From: Actinomadura violacea
Lineage (GTDB): Bacteria > Actinomycetota > Actinomycetes > Streptosporangiales > Streptosporangiaceae
NCBI RefSeq assembly: GCF_017573465.1
Contig: NZ_JAGEPF010000002.1
Span: 186,001-250,000, forward strand
Direction: 5' to 3'
DNA length: 64,000 bases
Shown here piece after piece: positions 41,047 through 49,556 of this stretch. Position 1 is the stretch's first letter, and the number at the start of each line of letters is the position of its first letter. The position numbers were made by a program, and so were the translations under genes. The notes beneath the pieces were generated by a model that was given only the letters and a program-made list of their open reading frames with translations, had not been told where the DNA came from and searched no databases.

Positions 41047-42060
41047 TCAGGCGACGTCGAGCTCCCGGCGCCGCTCGGCCCACTGCAGGGAGTGCCGGAT
41101 CGCGTCCTCGATCGTGTACTCGGGCTTCCAGCGCAGCAGCTCCCACGCCTTGTCCGGCCGGACGAACGCGCCGACGACGTCGCCGGGACGGGCCGGGGCC
41201 TCCTCCGCGACGAACGCCTCCCCGACCACCTCGCGGAACGCCTCGACCAGCTCGCGGACGGTGGTCCCGTCGCCGGTGCCGAGGTTGACCACCTCGTAGC
41301 CGGAGCCCTCCCCCGCCGGCCGCAGCGGCGGGACGACCGAGTCGAACCGGTCCGCCGCCTCGCAGAACGCGCGGGCGATGTCCCAGACGTGGATGTAGTC
41401 GCGGATCGCGGTGCCGTCGCGGGTGTCCCAGTCCACCCCTGTGATCTTGAACGGGACGCCCAGCTCGTAGGACTCGATCATCTTGCCGAGCGCGTGCGTC
41501 GGCTTGCTGCTCTGCAGGCCGGTGCGCAGCTGCGGGTCGGCGCCGATCGGGTTCAGGTAGCGCAGCGAGACGACCCGCAGCGAGGTGGCGCGGCAGACGT
41601 CCTCGAGCATCAGCTCGGCCATCATCTTCGAGCGGGTGTAGGGGTTCTGCGGCTCCAGCGCCGAGGTCTCCGTCACCGACAGGTCGGCCTCCGGCCGGTA
41701 CATGCCCGCCGTCGACGCGAAGATCATCCGGTCGCAGCCGTTGCGGACCAGGTGCTCGGCGAGGTCGCGGGTGCGCCCCAGGTTGACCCGGTAGTAGCGG
41801 AGCGGGTCCTTCATCGAGTCGGGCACCACGATCAGCGCCGCGCAGTGCACGGCGACGCCGATGTCCGGATGCTCCCGGAAGATCGCGTCGACGAGGTCCC
41901 CGTCCCCGATGTCGCCCTGGTAGAAGATCTTCCCGTCGGTGAACTCCTGCCGGCCGGTGATCAGGCTGTCGAGCACCACCGGCGTGATCCCGCGTTCGGC
42001 GAACGCGGACGCGATCGTGCTGCCGATGAAGCCGGCTCCCCCAGTGATCAGGACTTTCAT
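41047..42060 (-). CDS. galE: UDP-glucose 4-epimerase
   Basis: A 337-residue extended SDR. MKVLITGGAGFIGSTIA is the NAD motif, AVHCAALIVVPDSMKDP follows, STAGMY holds the Ser and YTRSK the Tyr/Lys pair. LRYLNPIGA and DGTAIRDYIHVWDIARA are typical of GalE. It interconverts UDP-Glc and UDP-Gal and so supplies the adjacent exopolysaccharide operon. AGGGGATGCC precedes the ATG. Other sugar-nucleotide 4-epimerases cannot be excluded. Confidence 0.85.
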   Translation of the reverse strand: MKVLITGGAGFIGSTIASAFAERGITPVVLDSLITGRQEFTDGKIFYQGDIGDGDLVDAIFREHPDIGVAVHCAALIVVPDSMKDPLRYYRVNLGRTRDLAEHLVRNGCDRMIFASTAGMYRPEADLSVTETSALEPQNPYTRSKMMAELMLEDVCRATSLRVVSLRYLNPIGADPQLRTGLQSSKPTHALGKMIESYELGVPFKITGVDWDTRDGTAIRDYIHVWDIARAFCEAADRFDSVVPPLRPAGEGSGYEVVNLGTGDGTTVRELVEAFREVVGEAFVAEEAPARPGDVVGAFVRPDKAWELLRWKPEYTIEDAIRHSLQWAERRRELDVA

Positions 42061-42295
42061 ATGGCATCCCCTGAGCCAGTGCGTCCCTGCTCGGTCACGC
42101 ACAGGATCAGCAGCCGGTCGCGGATGGTCAACGGACCGCACTCCAGGTGACCGGGTCCGGACGGCGGTGAACCGGCGGCCGGGGCGCGGCGTCCGCACGC
42201 GGTTCCCCGCACGCGCGCCCGTCACCTGCGATGATCCGCGGGCGGGCGGGCGAGCCGGGTTCGGTGCCCGGTGCGCCGGCCGCCGCGGCCTGTCC

Positions 42296-42315
42296 GAAAC
42301 GACTACAGCGTTTGC
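42296..42315. promoter_or_regulatory. AAACG/CGTTT inverted site upstream of the response regulator
   Basis: AAACG (42297-42301) and CGTTT (42309-42313) are 7 bp apart. The reverse strand reads GCAAACGCTGTAGT, which resembles GCAAACGGCGTAGT in the promoter of the polysaccharide operon at 43054-43067. Confidence 0.45.
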
Positions 42316-42353
42316 AGGATCCGGATCACGCCGGCACCGGTCATCGTCGGTGG

Positions 42354-43016
42354 ATGCAACCGATCCGGGTCCTGATCGTGGACGACCACGCGCTGTTCGC
42401 CGAGGCGCTCGCCGCCCGGCTGGGCCGCGAGCCCGACCTGGTGATCCTGCCGATCGCCGCGGACTCCCGCCGCGCGCTCGCGCTCGCCGGCACCGAGCGC
42501 CCGCAGGTGATCGTGCTGGACATGACGCTCGGCGCCGAGAGCGGCCTGGACGTGCTGGCCCGCGTCCGCGAGGACCACCCGGACGTGCGGGTGGTGGTGC
42601 TGACCGCGATGAGCGACCTGGACGCGCTGGTGCAGGCGGTGCGGCGCGGCGCGGTCGGCTGGCTGTCGAAGACCGAGGGCGCGGACCTGGTCGCGCGGGT
42701 GATCCGGTCGGCGGCGCGGCAGGGCGGCTGGATCCCGCCGGAGGTGCTCGGCGAGGTGCTGCGCCGGCTCGTCGCGGGCGACGCGCGGGACGCGGGCGGC
42801 GCGCGGCTGCTGGCGGACCTGACGCCCCGCGAGCGCGAGGTGCTGCAGTGCATGGTCGACGGCCTCGGCCGGGCGGAGATCGCCGAGCGGCTCGGGCTGT
42901 CGGCCAACACCGTCCGCACGCACACGCAGAACCTGCTGGCCAAGCTCGACATGCACTCGGCGCTGGAGGCGATCACCCTCGCGATGCGCGCCGGCATGCG
43001 CCCGGGCTCGGGCTGA
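42354..43016 (+). CDS. NarL/LuxR-type response regulator of the polysaccharide locus
   Basis: A 220-residue response regulator. The receiver has D10/D11 and phospho-site Asp56 (QVIVLDMTLG), then VVVLTAMSDLDALVQAV and Lys in GWLSKTEG. The LuxR helix-turn-helix reads LTPREREVLQCMVDGLGRAE, then IAERLGLSANTVRTHTQNLL. No histidine kinase is adjacent. Its place between galE and the polysaccharide operon, and the motif shared by both promoters, suggest that it controls the operon. Confidence 0.9.
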   Translation: MQPIRVLIVDDHALFAEALAARLGREPDLVILPIAADSRRALALAGTERPQVIVLDMTLGAESGLDVLARVREDHPDVRVVVLTAMSDLDALVQAVRRGAVGWLSKTEGADLVARVIRSAARQGGWIPPEVLGEVLRRLVAGDARDAGGARLLADLTPREREVLQCMVDGLGRAEIAERLGLSANTVRTHTQNLLAKLDMHSALEAITLAMRAGMRPGSG

Positions 43017-43053
43017 GCGGCGCGGCGGGCCGTCCCCTCGCGGGGCCACTGAT

Positions 43054-43083
43054 GCAAACGGCGTAGTGGGGGGTCGTCGTTTG
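43054..43083 (+). promoter_or_regulatory. Candidate operator of polysaccharide operon
   Basis: GCAAACGGCGTAGT at 43054-43067 with a distal CGTTTG at 43078-43083 forms AAACG/CGTTT half-sites, as at 42296-42315. It lies about 70 bp before the Wzz-like gene. Confidence 0.45.
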
Positions 43084-43151
43084 GGCGATTCGGGCCGCAT
43101 CCGGCCTTCCTACGCTCGGCCGTACGAAGCCGGAGGCCGGAGGGGAGACCC

Positions 43152-44591
43152 GTGGAGATCGATGAGGTCGCGGCGCGCGTCGTCCGCAGCTACTGGGCGC
43201 TCCTGCTGGTCATGACGGTCGCCCCGCTGATGCTGGTGGGCGGCGTGATGAGCCGGCAGGACCCGCCCGCGGTCGCCAAGACGCGGCTGCAGGCCACCGC
43301 GAAGGCCGCGGACGCGGCCGCCGGGGACGCGGGCGTCAGCACCGAGGTCAGCCAGGTGAAGGCGTTCGCGACCAGCGAGAACCTGCTCGGCGGGGTGCTC
43401 GGGCAGCTGCGGCTGCACCGGTCCACCACCAAGCTCGCCAAGGACATCGGGGTCGCCGGGCTCGGCACCTCCACGGTCGTCGAGCTGTCGGTGAAGGACA
43501 AGGACCCGCAGGCCGCGCGGCGGCTGACCGACGCGATCGGCGCCGCCGTGGTGAAGGAGATCAACGACTCCAACCAGGGCGCGATCAACCAGCAGCTCGC
43601 CACCATCGACAAGCGGGTGCGGGACCTGGAGAAGCGGCTCGGGCCGCTGTCACGGCGGGCGGGCGCGCAGCCCAACCCCGACATCGGCGCCGCGAACGAG
43701 CGGGAGCGGGTGCAGGCGGAGCTGACCGACCTGCGGTCGAACCGGTCGGACCTGCAGGCGCAGCTGCTGACGGCGGGCAACGCCTCGGTGGTGCAGCCGG
43801 CGGTGATCGCGCCCAAGAGCGACCCGGCGGTCATGATGGCGGTCGTCGCGGGCCTGGCCGGGCTGGTCGCCGGGATCCTGATCGCGGTGGTGACCGAGAT
43901 GGCCCGCCCGACGATCCCCGGGCAGCGGCGGGTCGCGCGGCGGCTCGGCGTCCCGCTGCTCGGCTGGGCGGACAAGGGCCCGGCGGAGCTCGCCGACCTC
44001 GGCCGGCGGGTCCGGCTCGCCGCCCGCAAGGAGGAGGTCGGGCAGGTCACGCTGGTCGGCGCGCCCGGCCCGCTGCCCGCCGACCTGGTGTCGGCGGTGG
44101 CGTCGGCGGTGTACGGGGACCGGACGAAGGTGGTCGGCGCGCGGCCCGTCCGGCAGCGTCCGGGCGAGGACGGCGGCACGGTCGCCGGCGCCGCCGCCGC
44201 GAAGCGGAAGAACGACGGGCCGAAGCAGGACGGGCCGAAGAACGACGGCGGGTCCGGCGACGGCCCGCCGGTGAACAGCTCCGGCCCCGGCACGGGCAAG
44301 AGCACGTCGGTGGTCCGCGCCGGGGGCGGCACCGCCGTGATGACGAAGAAGTCCGGCGAGGCGGTCTCCCCCTCGGAGATCACCCAGCCGGTTCCGGTGC
44401 CCGCGCGCGCGGTGTGCCACGTGCACGCGTTCGAGGACGTCGATCCGGGCTCCGACGACGAGGTCGGGGTGGTCGTGGTGGTCGGTCCGGTGACGCGGGT
44501 GTCGGGACTGGAGACGGTCCGGGACCTGGTCGCCGCGTCCGGCTGGCCGCTCCTCGGCGTCATCGCCACGTCCCGCAAGATCAAGGGGTAG
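43152..44591 (+). CDS. Wzz-like polysaccharide co-polymerase
   Basis: A 479-residue chain-length determinant protein. It has one helix near residues 14-34, an external coiled-coil part with INQQLATIDKRVRDLEKRLG, and a second helix near 226-248 (MMAVVAGLAGLVAGILIAVV). The cytoplasmic tail of about 230 residues has a decayed BY-kinase look: it begins GVPLLGWADKGPAELADLG, contains a Lys/Gly/Asp-rich linker, and lacks a proper Walker A. It should set polymer length with the Wzy and Wzx proteins. GTG 43152 follows GGAGGGGAG. Confidence 0.82.
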   Translation: MEIDEVAARVVRSYWALLLVMTVAPLMLVGGVMSRQDPPAVAKTRLQATAKAADAAAGDAGVSTEVSQVKAFATSENLLGGVLGQLRLHRSTTKLAKDIGVAGLGTSTVVELSVKDKDPQAARRLTDAIGAAVVKEINDSNQGAINQQLATIDKRVRDLEKRLGPLSRRAGAQPNPDIGAANERERVQAELTDLRSNRSDLQAQLLTAGNASVVQPAVIAPKSDPAVMMAVVAGLAGLVAGILIAVVTEMARPTIPGQRRVARRLGVPLLGWADKGPAELADLGRRVRLAARKEEVGQVTLVGAPGPLPADLVSAVASAVYGDRTKVVGARPVRQRPGEDGGTVAGAAAAKRKNDGPKQDGPKNDGGSGDGPPVNSSGPGTGKSTSVVRAGGGTAVMTKKSGEAVSPSEITQPVPVPARAVCHVHAFEDVDPGSDDEVGVVVVVGPVTRVSGLETVRDLVAASGWPLLGVIATSRKIKG

Positions 44592-44594
44592 AAG

Positions 44595-45752
44595 ATGGGT
44601 TCAGCCGGTCAGTCCACCGTTCCGTTCACGATCCCGTCGGTGTCCGGCGAGGTGTCGGACGCGGTGGTGAAGGTGCTCGACTCGGGGTGGATCACCACGG
44701 GGCCGCAGACGGCGGCGTTCGAGCAGGAGTTCGCCGATCACCTGGGCGCCGCGCACGTCATCGCGGTCGCCTCGTGCACGACCGCGCTGGAGCTGTGCCT
44801 GCGCGGGCTGGAGCTGCCGCCGGGGTCGGCGGTGCTGACGCCGAGCCTGACGTTCTGCGGCGCGATCAACGCGATCCTGCACGCGGGCCACCGGCCGGTG
44901 CTCGTCGACATCGACGAGGACACGCTGGTGCCGAGCCCCGAGACGGTCGCGGCGGCGGCGGCGCGGGTGAAGCCGGCGGCGATGGTCGTGCAGAACCAGG
45001 GCGGCTACCCGGTGGACGTGGCGGCGCTGGCGGAGGCGGCCGGGCTGGACCGGACGCGGATCGTCGAGGACGCGGCGCACGGACCCGGTGCGGCGCGCGG
45101 CGGCAAGCCCGTCGGGGCGGAGTCGTTCGCGGCGTGCTTCTCCTTCTACGCCACCAAGAACATGCCGATCGGCGAGGGCGGCGCGATCGCGACCAGCGAC
45201 GAGGGCCTGCAGGAGAAGGTCCGCGCGATGCGGCTGCACGGGATGAGCAAGGACTCGTGGAAGCGGTACCTGCCGGGCGGCAGCTGGCGCTACGACGTGA
45301 AGCAGGTCGGCCTGAAGGCGAACATGACGGACGTGCAGGCCGCGATCGGGCGGGCGCAGCTCGCCGCGCTGCCGGAGTGGCAGCGGCGCCGCGCCGAGAT
45401 CGTCGCCGCCTACGACGAGGCGTTCCGGGACCTGCCCGGGCTGACGCTGCCGCAGCGGGACCTCGGCGGGATCCAGCACGCCTGGCATCTCTACCAGGTG
45501 CGCGTGCCGGACCGGGACGCGATCAGCTCGGAGCTGGAGGCGGCGGGCGTGTCGACGTCCGTGCACTTCATCCCCGCGAACCAGATGACGTCGTACCGGG
45601 ACATCCTCGGCGCCGACGAGTGCGCGCGGGTGCCGGTGACCGACCGGGTCGGCGAGGAGCTGCTGTCGCTCCCGCTGTATCCGGGGCTGACGTCCGACGG
45701 GCAGGACCGCGTCGTGGCCGCACTCACCGAGGCGCTGCGGACCCGGAGCTGA
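44595..45752 (+). CDS. DegT/DnrJ/EryC1 sugar aminotransferase
   Basis: A 385-residue PLP enzyme. VLDSGWITTGPQTAAFEQEF opens the family fold, VASCTTALELCLRG binds phosphate, RIVEDAAHGPGAARGG holds the cofactor Asp and FYATKNMPIGEGGA the Schiff-base Lys. It transfers an amino group to a nucleotide-linked keto sugar. The following CapD-like gene could supply the 4-keto sugar if active. The start lies 3 bp after the Wzz stop, within one operon. Confidence 0.9.
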   Translation: MGSAGQSTVPFTIPSVSGEVSDAVVKVLDSGWITTGPQTAAFEQEFADHLGAAHVIAVASCTTALELCLRGLELPPGSAVLTPSLTFCGAINAILHAGHRPVLVDIDEDTLVPSPETVAAAAARVKPAAMVVQNQGGYPVDVAALAEAAGLDRTRIVEDAAHGPGAARGGKPVGAESFAACFSFYATKNMPIGEGGAIATSDEGLQEKVRAMRLHGMSKDSWKRYLPGGSWRYDVKQVGLKANMTDVQAAIGRAQLAALPEWQRRRAEIVAAYDEAFRDLPGLTLPQRDLGGIQHAWHLYQVRVPDRDAISSELEAAGVSTSVHFIPANQMTSYRDILGADECARVPVTDRVGEELLSLPLYPGLTSDGQDRVVAALTEALRTRS

Positions 45753-45754
45753 CC

Positions 45755-46975
45755 GTGCGATGGTTCCCGCCGCGCCCGAACCGCCGGGCCGCGCCGCCCC
45801 CGCCCGTCCCGGTCAGCCCGCTCGCGCTGCTGATGGGGCGGGACGAGGTGGCCCTCGCCGGGCTGCGCGGGCGGCGCCTCGTCCGGGGCCGGCGCGTGCT
45901 GGTCACCGGCGCCTGCGGGACGGTCGGGTCGGCGCTGTGCCGGCAGGTCCGGCGGCTGGAGCCGGAGGCGCTGTGCCTGGTCGACAAGGACGCCGCCGGG
46001 CTCGCCCGGCTCGGCCGGGAGCTGTCCGCCGGGCCCGGCGGCGAGCCGGGCGGGACCGCCGTCACGCTCGCCGAGGCGGACGTGCGCGACGGCGGCCGGG
46101 TCGACCGGGTCGTCCGGGACGCGCGGCCGGACCTGCTGTTCCACACCGCGGGCCAGAACGAGCTGGCGAAGGTGGAGCAGGACCCGTGCCGGGGCGTCGC
46201 CGACAACGTCGTCGGCACCCGGCACGCGGTCGACAGCGCGGTCCGGCACGACGTGCAGCGGATGGTGTTCGTCTCCTCCGACAAGGCGGCCGAGCCGACC
46301 TCGGTGTTCGGCGCGACGATGCGGCTCGGCGAGCTGCTGCTGCAGACCGCGACGGGCGGCCCGACGTGCTTCGCGGCGGTCCGCGTCGGCAACGTCATCG
46401 GCGAGGCGGGGGCGCTGCTCAGCCTGCTCGCGCACCGCATCTCCTCCGGCGAGGTCGTCACGATCACCCATCCGGAGGTGGCGCGGCACTTCATGACGGT
46501 GGCGGAGGCGGCGGGGCTGCTGATCGAGGCGGCGGCGCTGGCGGAGGAGGCGGAGACGTTCGTGCTGGACATGGGCCGTCCCGTCCCGGTGGTGGAGCTG
46601 GTGCACCGGTACGCCGAGCAGCTGCGGCTGCCGGAGGTGACGATCCGGTTCAGCGGGCTCGGGCCCGGCGAGAAGCTCGCGGAGAAGGCGTTCGCCGACT
46701 CCGAGCGGCGGATCCGCACCGCGCACCCGAAGATCTGGGGGACGCGGCCGGCGCCGCCGCCGGCCGGGCTGCCGCAGCTGCTGGACGAGCTGGCGGCGGC
46801 GGCCGGGGCCGGCGACGACGTCCGGGTCCGGCTGCTGCTGCGCCGGCTGCTGCCGGAGTACCACCCGGTGCGGCGCCCGCTCCCGGCCGGCGACCCGCCG
46901 CCGTCCGGCCCGTCCGGTCTGTGTGACGCCCGCTCTTTCCATACAGGGTGCAGCCCCGATCCTCCCGGCCTGTGA
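45755..46975 (+). CDS. CapD-like nucleotide-sugar dehydratase/epimerase, altered active site
   Basis: A 406-residue soluble version of the CapD/FlaA1 family, lacking the N-terminal membrane helices. The NAD motif is VLVTGACGTVGSALCRQV (residues 48-65). Family members carry STDKA followed by (Y/M)GATK; here SSDKA at 174-178 is kept but the second motif is FGATM, so Phe185 and Met189 replace the usual Tyr/Met and Lys. The tail has PGEKLAEKAFADSE and a Pro-rich end. It may have lost dehydratase activity or changed chemistry. GTG 45755 starts 2 bp after the aminotransferase stop. Confidence 0.8.
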   Translation: MRWFPPRPNRRAAPPPPVPVSPLALLMGRDEVALAGLRGRRLVRGRRVLVTGACGTVGSALCRQVRRLEPEALCLVDKDAAGLARLGRELSAGPGGEPGGTAVTLAEADVRDGGRVDRVVRDARPDLLFHTAGQNELAKVEQDPCRGVADNVVGTRHAVDSAVRHDVQRMVFVSSDKAAEPTSVFGATMRLGELLLQTATGGPTCFAAVRVGNVIGEAGALLSLLAHRISSGEVVTITHPEVARHFMTVAEAAGLLIEAAALAEEAETFVLDMGRPVPVVELVHRYAEQLRLPEVTIRFSGLGPGEKLAEKAFADSERRIRTAHPKIWGTRPAPPPAGLPQLLDELAAAAGAGDDVRVRLLLRRLLPEYHPVRRPLPAGDPPPSGPSGLCDARSFHTGCSPDPPGL

Positions 46976-46983
46976 GGTGCGCG

Positions 46984-48216
46984 TTGAGTACGAGCAGGAA
47001 GCTCCGAGTCGCCACGGTGATCACCCGGTTCAACGGCGGTGCCGGCCAGGTCGCGCTGAACGGCGCGCTGGCGCTGCCGGACGGCGCGTACGAGCGCGCG
47101 ATCGTCACCGGCGGCGTCGGCATGGACAGTGAGGCACGAGCGACACGCGACACCGTTCTCTACGGCGACGAGGCGGTGGCGAACGCGGCGGCGGGCGACC
47201 TGACGCCGCGCGCGCACGCCGCCGGGATGGAGATCGTGCAGGTGGGGCCGCTGGTCCCGCAGATCTCGCCGCGCGACGACCTCGCCGCGCTGAAGACGCT
47301 GACGCGGGTGCTCGCCGAGGGCCGCTACGACGTCGTCCACACCCACAGCGCGAAGGGCGGGGTGATCGGGCGGGTCGCGGCGGCCCGCGCGGGCGTCCCC
47401 CGAATAGTCCACACCTGGCACGGGTTCCCGTTCAACGAGTTCCAGTCGTGGGCGCGGCGCGGCGTCTACGTCCGGCTGGAGCGGATCGCCGCGAAGCGCA
47501 CCGACGCGTTCCTGGCGATCGGGTCGGAAACGGTGACGACCGCGCTGCGGCTCGGCCTCACCACGCCGGAACGGGTCCGGCTGTCGTGGCCCGCGGTGGA
47601 CGTGGACGCCTACGCGACCGCCGCCGGGTCCCGCGCGCAGGCCCGCCGCCGCCTCGATCTGCCGCTCGGGGTGAAGGTCGTCGGCGCGATCGGCCGGCTG
47701 ACGTTCCAGAAGGGCCCGGAGATCTTCGCGAAGGCGCTGGCGCGGCTGCCCGACGACGTGTTCGGGCTGTGGGTCGGCGGCGGCCCGATGGCGGACGAGC
47801 TGGACGCGCTCACCGCCAAGCTCGGCATCGGGGAGCGGATGCGCTGGCTCGGGCACCGCGACGACGTCGCCGAGGTGCTGCCCGCGTTCGACCTGATGGC
47901 GATGCCGTCCCGCTGGGAGGGCCTGCCGTGCGTGCTGGTCGAGGCGATCGGCGCGGGCATCCCGCTGGTCGCGACGGCCGTCCCGTCCAACCAGGACCTG
48001 GTGCTGGCCGGGGAGACCGGGATGCTCGTCCCGCCGGAGGATCCCGAGCAGCTCGCCGGCGCGATCGGTGCGCTGCTCGACGACCCGGCCGCCGCCGCGC
48101 GGATGGCGGAGCGGGCCCGCGGCCGGGTCGGCGACTGGTTCTCCCCCGCGCACCTCGGGACCGTCCTGGACGAGACGTACCGGGGAACCTCCAAGCGCCC
48201 GTGGCGGCGCCCATGA
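46984..48216 (+). CDS. GT4-family glycosyltransferase
   Basis: A 410-residue GT-B enzyme. FNGGAGQVALNGALALP is the N-terminal Gly loop, VVHTHSAKGGVIGRVAAARA the first-domain core, VVGAIGRLTFQKGPEIFAKA the start of the second domain and PSRWEGLPCVLVEAIGAGIP the nucleotide-sugar EX7E site. It adds a sugar to the lipid-linked repeat unit. The start is taken as TTG 46984, with GAGG at good spacing; GTG 46972, overlapping the preceding stop as GTGA, is an alternative. Confidence 0.9.
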   Translation: MSTSRKLRVATVITRFNGGAGQVALNGALALPDGAYERAIVTGGVGMDSEARATRDTVLYGDEAVANAAAGDLTPRAHAAGMEIVQVGPLVPQISPRDDLAALKTLTRVLAEGRYDVVHTHSAKGGVIGRVAAARAGVPRIVHTWHGFPFNEFQSWARRGVYVRLERIAAKRTDAFLAIGSETVTTALRLGLTTPERVRLSWPAVDVDAYATAAGSRAQARRRLDLPLGVKVVGAIGRLTFQKGPEIFAKALARLPDDVFGLWVGGGPMADELDALTAKLGIGERMRWLGHRDDVAEVLPAFDLMAMPSRWEGLPCVLVEAIGAGIPLVATAVPSNQDLVLAGETGMLVPPEDPEQLAGAIGALLDDPAAAARMAERARGRVGDWFSPAHLGTVLDETYRGTSKRPWRRP

Positions 48217-49556
48217 CCGTACTGACCAAGGCCCTGCCCGTCGCGGACGAGCCCGTCGACGGGCCGCCCGGCGAGCCCGGCGGCGGCGCGCCCGCGCTGA
48301 AGAGGCGGTGGCCGCTGACGTCCGTCGCGCTCGTGCTCGGGATCGCGTCGCTGCCGATGCTGATGCCGGCCGGGCTGCCGCCGGGCCCCGGCAACACCGG
48401 CCTCCCCGACCTCGCGCTCATCGGGCTGTCCGCCGTGACGCTGCTGTGGGCGGGCACCCGGAAACTGCCGGTGCGGTGGCCGTTCCTGATCCCCACCCTG
48501 ATGACGATCATCGCCGGCGGGATCGCCGCGGTCGTCAACCAGGCCGGCACTCTCACCCTGGTCAAGGACCTGTTCGTGCTGATGTGGGCGGTCAGCATCG
48601 CCAACCTCGGCCGCGACCCGAGGATGCTGCGGCTCGCGCTGCGCTCGTTCGTGGTGATCGGCACCGTCTACGCGGTCGTCGAGATCCTCGGGATGATCCT
48701 CGGCATCGAGGCGATGTCGGGCAAGCAGCTCGACGGCGAGCGCGCGATGTTCACCTTCGGCGACGCCAACTACGCCTCCAACTGGTTCATCTGCATCCTG
48801 TTCATCATCCGCGCGACCCGGTACCCGGACCGCCGGTGGCTCCGCTGGACGGTCTGCGCGACCGTGCTCACCGCCGAGCTGCTGACCGGCTCCAACGGCG
48901 GGCTCCTCGCCCTGTGCGTCGCGCTGCTGCTCGGCTACCTGTTCCGGCTGTTCCGCGAGGGCAAGGCGCACCACGCGATCGCGACCGGCGCGCTGGCCGC
49001 CCTCGTGGCCGGCACCGGCGTCGCCGCCGTCACCCTGATCGACATCCAGCCCTACCTGGACCAGGCCAGCCAGATGTCACCGGTGCTGCGCGACTCCATC
49101 GGCCGCACCACCGGGGAGAGCACCGAGTCGCGCAGCTCCGTCAACGCCGCGACGATCCAGATGCTCGAGGAGCAGACACACCCGTGGGGCATCGGCCCCA
49201 ACCAGACCCGCCCGCAGATGCTCGCGCGCCAGTACGGGTACGTCCGCGAGGCGCACAACGACTACATCGCGGCCGTGCTGGAACGCGGGTTCCTCGGCGG
49301 GGTCGCGCTGATCACGCTGCTGTTCGTGCTGATCCTGCGGTGCGTGCGGATCGCCCGGCGCGGCGCGCTCACCCCCGAGTACGCGGCGCTCGTCCCGCGC
49401 CCGGAGATGTTCGGCGCGCTCCTCGCGGTGTTCCTGGTCTCCGCGCTCTTCTACCAGACCCTGCACTACCGGCACGGCTGGGCCGTCTTCGGCCTGATCG
49501 CCGCCCTGGACCTCTTCGGCAGACGCGACCGCGACCCCGCGGAGGGAGCCCGATGA
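48213..49556 (+). CDS. O-antigen ligase / Wzy-type polymerase
   Basis: A 447-residue membrane protein with about 10-12 helices and a long periplasmic-type loop (HPWGIGPNQTRPQMLARQYG, then YVREAHNDYIAAVLERGFLG). The AHNDYIxxxxExG block is the Wzy_C/WaaL hallmark. It should polymerise or transfer the polysaccharide repeat on the outer face of the membrane. ATGA overlap couples it to the glycosyltransferase gene, and its own stop overlaps the flippase start. Confidence 0.9.
   Translation: MTVLTKALPVADEPVDGPPGEPGGGAPALKRRWPLTSVALVLGIASLPMLMPAGLPPGPGNTGLPDLALIGLSAVTLLWAGTRKLPVRWPFLIPTLMTIIAGGIAAVVNQAGTLTLVKDLFVLMWAVSIANLGRDPRMLRLALRSFVVIGTVYAVVEILGMILGIEAMSGKQLDGERAMFTFGDANYASNWFICILFIIRATRYPDRRWLRWTVCATVLTAELLTGSNGGLLALCVALLLGYLFRLFREGKAHHAIATGALAALVAGTGVAAVTLIDIQPYLDQASQMSPVLRDSIGRTTGESTESRSSVNAATIQMLEEQTHPWGIGPNQTRPQMLARQYGYVREAHNDYIAAVLERGFLGGVALITLLFVLILRCVRIARRGALTPEYAALVPRPEMFGALLAVFLVSALFYQTLHYRHGWAVFGLIAALDLFGRRDRDPAEGAR

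Noticed and set aside
44290..44330. Walker A motif in the Wzz-like protein
   Set aside because: GPGTGKST lies in a low-complexity linker, lacks the Gly five residues before the GK Gly, and has no Walker B partner.
44414..46975. 853-codon frame as a fused protein
   Set aside because: Its first half is antiphase to the DegT aminotransferase gene; the real CapD-like gene starts at GTG 45755.
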